Positions 59,806 through 64,000 of a stretch of DNA of 64,000 nt are shown here, in pieces. Under the pieces are notes generated by a model, which had not been told where the DNA came from, did not search any database, and saw nothing but the letters and a program-made list of their open reading frames with translations. Position 1 is the first letter of the stretch. Every line of letters starts with the position of its first letter. The stretch covers positions 1-64,000 of the forward strand of contig MPNQ01000009.1 in assembly GCA_002239105.1 (NCBI GenBank), given 5' to 3'. A program made the position numbers and the translations under genes. This stretch comes from a marine group bacterium Sva0996 bin134. Its GTDB lineage: Bacteria > Actinomycetota > Acidimicrobiia > Acidimicrobiales > Bin134.

Positions 59806-60632
59806 CCGACGTGCAAGCTGCCACTGGGCCCGCGGCCGCAGCCGTCCGTCAACCGCTGTTGGAGACCCGGCGGCTCAGTGTGGAATTCGGGGGCCTAAAA
59901 GCCCTGGACGATCTCGATCTCGAGATATACGAAGGCGAAATCGTCTCGGTGATCGGGCCGAACGGCGCCGGCAAGACCACATTGTTCAACGCCATCACCG
60001 CCACGGTGGAATCCTCCGATGGCGACATCGTGTTCGAGGGCAGATCCCTGCTGGGGCTCGACCCCAACCGGGTGACGTCGAGCGGGATTGCCCGCACATT
60101 CCAGAACGTGCGCCTGTTCGCCAACATGTCAGTGCTCGAGAACGTGATGGTATCCCAGCACTGCCGCACCAAACAGCACGCCTTCGGCGCCCTGCTCTAC
60201 ACCAGGGCCTTCCGCCGAGAGGAAGCCGAGATCCGCCAGCGGGCCGAGAAAATTCTCGAGTTCTTCGGCACCAGGCTCGTCGGATACCGCATGGACCAGC
60301 CTGCCTTCACGCTTTCCTATGCCAACCGGCGGCGCCTGGAAATCGCCCGGGCGATGGCCACCCAGCCCAAGCTCATCCTGCTCGACGAACCGGTGGCGGG
60401 GATGAACCCGGTGGAGTCGGCCGAGCTCACCGGCCTGATCGGCCGCCTGCGCGACGAGTGGGGCTTCGCCATCGTGGTGATCGAACACGACATGGGAGTG
60501 GTGCGGGAGGTGTCCGACCGGGTGGTGGTGCTCGACCACGGCGTGAAGATCGCCGAGGGCGACTACGCCGATGTGGCCAACGACCCCCAAGTGATCGAGG
60601 CCTACCTGGGCAAGGGAGCCGGGGACCCGTGA
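59802..60632 (+). CDS. livG: ABC transporter ATPase LivG-like
   Basis: ATPase subunit, 276 residues. Walker A GPNGAGKTT, Walker B LILLDEPVAGMNP, His switch EHDMG. The signature reads LSYANRRRLEIARAM, where relatives usually have LSYGQQRRLEIARAL, so the Gly-Gln of the C-loop is Ala-Asn. GIARTFQNVRLFANMSVLEN is typical of LivG. Overlaps livM and livF. Confidence 0.95.
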   Translation: MTDVQAATGPAAAAVRQPLLETRRLSVEFGGLKALDDLDLEIYEGEIVSVIGPNGAGKTTLFNAITATVESSDGDIVFEGRSLLGLDPNRVTSSGIARTFQNVRLFANMSVLENVMVSQHCRTKQHAFGALLYTRAFRREEAEIRQRAEKILEFFGTRLVGYRMDQPAFTLSYANRRRLEIARAMATQPKLILLDEPVAGMNPVESAELTGLIGRLRDEWGFAIVVIEHDMGVVREVSDRVVVLDHGVKIAEGDYADVANDPQVIEAYLGKGAGDP

Positions 60633-61411
60633 GCGAAGCCCATCTCGAACCGGACGCGGCCGCCACCAACAGCGAGGACCACCCCGCTACTCCGCTGCTG
60701 GAGATGCGCTCGGTTAACGCCCACTACGGCGCAGTGCACGCCCTCATCGATGTGGATCTGGCGATATACGAGGGCGAGCTGGTGTGCCTGCTCGGGGGCA
60801 ACGCCAGCGGAAAGTCCACCACCCTCAAGACCCTGCTCGGAATGCTCAAGCCCACTTCCGGGGAGGTGGTGCTCGACGGCGAGGTGGTAAACGACCAGCC
60901 CACCAGCTACCGGGTGGCCCGCGGCGTGACCATGGTGCCGGAGAACCGCCGGCTGTTCAAGCGCCTTACCGTGCGCGAGAACCTCGACCTCGGGGCCTAC
61001 CTGCGCACAGACTCCGATCAGATCGCGGCCGACATGGAGCGGGTGTTCGAGCTGTTCCCCCGAGTCAAAGAGCGGCTCAACCAGAAGGCGGGCACGCTGT
61101 CGGGCGGGGAACAGCAGATGGTGGCCATCGGCCGGGCCCTGATGTCCAACCCCAGGGTGCTGCTGATGGACGAGCCCTCCATGGGCTTGGCCCCCGCCCT
61201 GGTGCAACAGAACTTCGAGCTGATCCAGCAGATACACCGAGCCGGAATGACCGTGTTCATGGTGGAGCAGAACGCCAACATGGCCCTATCCATCGCCGAC
61301 CGGGGCTGGGTGCTCCAAACCGGCCGCGTCGTCCTAGACGACACCGCCCAAAACCTCCTAGCCCACCCCGACCTCCAAGCCTCCTACCTGGGCACCGCCG
61401 AGCAGCAATAG
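60629..61411 (+). CDS. livF: ABC transporter ATPase LivF-like
   Basis: Second ATPase, 260 residues from the GTG at 60629, which overlaps the livG stop (GTGA). Walker A is GGNASGKSTT, a variant with Asn-Ala-Ser before GKS; signature LSGGEQQMVAIGRALM; Walker B VLLMDEPSMGLAP; switch VEQNAN. The 25-residue N-terminal lead is polar. A longer in-frame ORF upstream crosses livG and is a shadow. Confidence 0.94.
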   Translation: MSEAHLEPDAAATNSEDHPATPLLEMRSVNAHYGAVHALIDVDLAIYEGELVCLLGGNASGKSTTLKTLLGMLKPTSGEVVLDGEVVNDQPTSYRVARGVTMVPENRRLFKRLTVRENLDLGAYLRTDSDQIAADMERVFELFPRVKERLNQKAGTLSGGEQQMVAIGRALMSNPRVLLMDEPSMGLAPALVQQNFELIQQIHRAGMTVFMVEQNANMALSIADRGWVLQTGRVVLDDTAQNLLAHPDLQASYLGTAEQQ

Positions 61412-61490
61412 CTCAACTCCGCAGCAACTAGTTCCTGTCCATTTGGCGCTAAGCGCGGGAATGATCCTTTAACGGGGAGTTGCTGAGCTA
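61409..61490 (+). terminator. Inverted-repeat region after livF
   Basis: TAGCTCA (61409-61415) pairs with TGAGCTA (61484-61490), and CAGCAACT (61422-61429) with AGTTGCTG (61478-61485); a small inner GCGC-TAA-GCGC hairpin lies between. The two outer stems overlap by two bases, so they are partly exclusive. The probable end of the Liv transcript; the remainder of the 205-bp gap shows nothing else I can support. Confidence 0.4.
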
Positions 61491-61616
61491 CCATGTGGGT
61501 CGCCGCTTTGTAGGGGGTTCTCATCCGACAGGTCGGATTCGGACCAGGGCACGCGGATTTCAAGGGAAACACGGCGCTGATTTGGTGCCCAAACCTGATG
61601 GAATCTCAAGGAGCCA

Positions 61617-63032
61617 GTGGTGCGAATTCATTCTCGTCCCAAACTCGCCGGATCGGGTCGCCTAAAGGCTCTCCGAGTCCCCAATTCCAAGCGCATGGCG
61701 GGTTGCCGTTTGGCGCGCCTCGTTGGTGTTGTTGCGCTAGCCGCAGTCGCAGCGTCGTGTCTGCCGGTTGGTTCGGCATCGACGAGTTCAATTGCGTCCG
61801 TCACAGCCGAAGACGATCTCGCGGGCAATCCTGATACCACTTCGCCCGTTGTCCGCGTCGCAGCGGCCGCGACTCGGGGGGCCTTTTCAGCGTCCGGACC
61901 TGAGTTCGCATCCACCAGAGTCGATCTCGAGAGCTATCGCGACTCCCTGTCCAATCTCAACGTCGTGCCCGCCGCAACCGGCGGGCCGGCAGCGACCTCG
62001 ACTCCCTCGGCGGTGCCTGAGCGTGTGTGGGTGGTGGCCGACGACGATCAGGCCGCAACGCTGGCGGCCCACGGATACCGAATCGGCGACACGGTGATCG
62101 TGGCCACCGGAGACCTCCGAGCCCTCCCCCCGCAGACACGGGAGTTGATTTTCAATGCCTCTACGGTGAAATTGGCCCCCGGCCTTGATGAGGACGCGCT
62201 CTGGCAGTTGGAGGCGATCCGCCGAGGCGATGAGATCCCCGGAGGCGGACTGCTCATGTTCGATGAAGGCCTTGATCGCCGCTTGGTGGCCATCTACGGC
62301 CATCCGTCGACATCGAGCCTTGGAGTGCTGGGTGAACAGAGCCACGATGAAGGTGTCGAGCGGCTCCGATCCATCGCCGAGGGCTACGACGCCGGCGGCG
62401 CAGTGGTGGTGCCCACTTTCGAGATAATCGCCACCGTGGCGTCGGCTGGTGCCGGCAGCGATGGGGACTATTCGGCCATGACCGCACGGGATGTGATCAG
62501 GCCCTGGGTCGAGACCGCGGCAGCCAACAACATGTACGTGGTTCTCGATCTGCAATCGGGACGAAGTGACTTCTTGAGCCAGGCGAAGGCATACGAGGAG
62601 TTCCTCCGCCTTCCCCACGTCGGGCTGGCACTCGACCCTGAGTGGAGGCTCAAGCCCCACCAGGTCCACCTCGAACAAATCGGCACAGTGGACGCGGCCG
62701 AGATCAACCAGGTAGTGAGATGGCTGGCCGGCATCGTCCGCAAAGAGGCTCTGCCCCAGAAGCTGCTGGTGCTCCACCAATTCCGCTTCTCAATGATTAC
62801 CAACCGCGAACTCATTGAGACTCCCCCCGAGCTGGCGGTGCTGATCCACATGGACGGCCAAGGTCCGCTGAACTTGAAGTACAACACCTGGAACTTCTTG
62901 ACCAACGAGCCCGACACCGACAAGTTCCATTGGGGCTGGAAGAACTTCTACGACGAAGACGCCCCCATCATGGCCACCCCCGAACAAGTACTAGAACTCA
63001 CCCCCAACCCGGTGTTCGTGTCCTTCCAATAG
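61617..63032 (+). CDS. Large lipoprotein of unknown function, possibly a TIM-barrel hydrolase
   Basis: 471 residues from GTG 61617. A second GTG at 61620 has AAGGAG at ideal spacing, and an ATG at 61695 is also possible. The lipoprotein signal (LVGVVALAAVAASC) places the lipidated Cys at residue 48 of the long form. A low-complexity Ala/Ser/Thr/Pro region runs to about 140. The C-terminal part (about 250-470) alternates beta strands and helices, with NNMYVVLDLQSGRSDFL and LALDPEWRLKP, reminiscent of glycosidase barrels. I cannot assign an activity. Convergent with the flavoprotein gene. Confidence 0.8.
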   Translation: MVRIHSRPKLAGSGRLKALRVPNSKRMAGCRLARLVGVVALAAVAASCLPVGSASTSSIASVTAEDDLAGNPDTTSPVVRVAAAATRGAFSASGPEFASTRVDLESYRDSLSNLNVVPAATGGPAATSTPSAVPERVWVVADDDQAATLAAHGYRIGDTVIVATGDLRALPPQTRELIFNASTVKLAPGLDEDALWQLEAIRRGDEIPGGGLLMFDEGLDRRLVAIYGHPSTSSLGVLGEQSHDEGVERLRSIAEGYDAGGAVVVPTFEIIATVASAGAGSDGDYSAMTARDVIRPWVETAAANNMYVVLDLQSGRSDFLSQAKAYEEFLRLPHVGLALDPEWRLKPHQVHLEQIGTVDAAEINQVVRWLAGIVRKEALPQKLLVLHQFRFSMITNRELIETPPELAVLIHMDGQGPLNLKYNTWNFLTNEPDTDKFHWGWKNFYDEDAPIMATPEQVLELTPNPVFVSFQ

Positions 63033-63037
63033 GGGCT

Positions 63038-64000
63038 CTAGCCGAAATCAATTCCATGGGCGTCGGCGATGACGGTGAGGATGGTGCCGGGTTGGCGGGC
63101 GTCACCAATGACTTGGACATTGAGGCCAGCGGCAAGGAGTTCGGCAGACAGTGGGTCGTAGGGGTGTTTGGCCACAGTGAGGGTGAGGTCGGCGTCGGGG
63201 GGAGTGTCTGCCTTGGTTTGGATTTCTACGTTGAGGGCCTGAAGGCGCTCGAGGGCAGGCTGGACTACTAGGTCGAGCAGGGCGTTGGCGGCCACTCGGC
63301 GGCCTGGGGTGGTGAGAGTTACCGCCAACCCCTGGGTAGCCAGCCACTCGGCTAGGCCAAGGGCTTCGTAGCCCCCAAAGCGGTCGTCTACAACCGCGGT
63401 TGCCCCCTGAGACACGTTACTGATGTCGGGGACCTCAGCGCCGGTTGCGCCGGTGGCCGCGATGACCATTTCAGGCTGGGCTGCTTGAATCGACTCGGCA
63501 TCAACAGCACAGCCGAGGCGCACGTCTACACCGAGACGGGCCAGTTCGCATTCTTGCCAGTCGCAGATGTCGCCCAGCAAGCCCCGAGTGGGCAGCTGTT
63601 GGGCCTGTCGGACTGCGCCGCCCAAACGATCCTGGGCCTCGAACAGAATGACCTCATGGCCCCGCATTACAGCGAGTCGAGCTGCCTCCATTCCTCCGGG
63701 GCCCCCGCCCACTACGACGACCCGATGGGATTGCGAGCCTGGTGAAGGTGGCGGTTCAGACTCGCGTCCCACCGCGGGGTTGACCGCGCACGACAGTCGG
63801 CCTCGGTTGAGCCCGCCGACGCAGCCATCGTTGCCCGCGATGCAGGGGCGGACCTCGGCTTCTCGCCCTCCGACGCTCTTGGCCACCAGGTCGGGATCGG
63901 CGATGTGGGCTCGGGTGAGGCCCACCATGTCAGCCGCTCCGTCGGCAATCAGCTTGTCAGCCTCAGCCAGGGTGCGGAAGCGGCCGGTCACTATGGCAGG
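63038..64000 (-). CDS. NADH:flavin oxidoreductase/FadH-like flavoprotein (5' part beyond window)
   Basis: C-terminal 320 residues of an Old Yellow Enzyme-type reductase fused to a FAD/NAD domain, like 2,4-dienoyl-CoA reductase or TMA dehydrogenase. DMVGLTRAHIADPDL is the end of the TIM barrel; RPCIAGNDGCVGG and RLSCAVNP is the iron-sulfur region; VVVVGGGPGGMEAARLAVMR binds the dinucleotide. In the usual C-x2-C-x3-C-x11-C pattern the second Cys is replaced (CIAGNDGC). The frame stays open to base 64000. Confidence 0.9.
   Translation of the reverse strand, partial: PAIVTGRFRTLAEADKLIADGAADMVGLTRAHIADPDLVAKSVGGREAEVRPCIAGNDGCVGGLNRGRLSCAVNPAVGRESEPPPSPGSQSHRVVVVGGGPGGMEAARLAVMRGHEVILFEAQDRLGGAVRQAQQLPTRGLLGDICDWQECELARLGVDVRLGCAVDAESIQAAQPEMVIAATGATGAEVPDISNVSQGATAVVDDRFGGYEALGLAEWLATQGLAVTLTTPGRRVAANALLDLVVQPALERLQALNVEIQTKADTPPDADLTLTVAKHPYDPLSAELLAAGLNVQVIGDARQPGTILTVIADAHGIDFG

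Overview
The window is gene-dense, high-GC DNA from an actinobacterium. Evidence for this is a mycothiol glycosyltransferase (MshA), a WhiB7-type regulator, the proC/helix-turn-helix and clpS/DUF2017 pairs typical of Actinobacteria, frequent GTG and TTG starts, and ATGA/GTGA gene overlaps. The split b6f-like quinol:cytochrome complex and the style of the respiratory genes suggest a deep lineage such as class Acidimicrobiia; that placement is inference. I see no transposon, phage, CRISPR array or rRNA. Most genes are housekeeping; 48.9-61.4 kb looks like an accessory catabolic and uptake region.

Layout. 1-6.3 kb (minus): NADH dehydrogenase nuoA-nuoG, nuoG cut by the left edge. 6.3-12.3 kb (minus): quinol:cytochrome c reductase with cytochrome b split into b6-like and subunit-IV-like proteins, a Tat-type Rieske protein, a diheme cytochrome c, a two-cluster ferredoxin and two membrane proteins of unknown role. 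12.5-14.6 kb (plus): membrane-anchored cytochrome c and a geranylgeranyl-reductase-like flavoprotein. 14.6-20.2 kb (minus): tetrapyrrole genes (precorrin-2 dehydrogenase, hemA, hemC, cobA-hemD fusion, hemL). 20.2-25.3 kb: SAM hydroxide adenosyltransferase, HTH protein, proC, YbjN-like protein, mshA, moaD, histidine phosphatase, tRNA-Lys. 25.4-31.1 kb: lipoprotein, amt, aspartate dehydrogenase with a 74-bp tandem repeat over its promoter and start, dut, orn, MBL hydrolase. 31.2-34.2 kb: whiB7 with an attenuator leader, tlpA-ccdA, two crcB/fluC genes. 34.2-46.1 kb: serS and the cytochrome oxidase locus (ctaG, cox4, ctaE, ctaD, ctaC, a CtaF-like protein, a Cox3-like protein, a Cox1 paralogue without metal ligands, ctaB, ctaA). 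46.1-48.9 kb: clpS, DUF2017, SPFH and NfeD proteins, tRNA-Glu, -Asp and -Phe. 48.9-55.2 kb: dioxygenases, VOC, ChbG-like, class II aldolase, PanE-like and FMN hydroxy-acid oxidase genes. 55.3-61.4 kb: a five-gene Liv-type ABC transporter. 61.6-64 kb: a large lipoprotein and a partial OYE-type flavoprotein.

How it fits together: complex I, the bc complex and a caa3-type oxidase make an aerobic electron chain. Heme, heme A and thiol-redox maturation genes supply its cofactors. The Liv transporter plus hydroxy-acid, keto-acid and aldolase enzymes could feed it.

The strongest unexplained signals are: a Cox1-like protein in the oxidase operon in which every heme and copper ligand is replaced; a recurring short motif, VPEHLLKR-like, at the N-termini of two respiratory proteins and the C-terminus of WhiB7; a whiB7 leader with a textbook terminator; a triplicated nadX promoter/start region; and many probable leaderless promoters (TANNNT six or seven bases before the start codon), including a divergent pair whose start codons are 33 bp apart.
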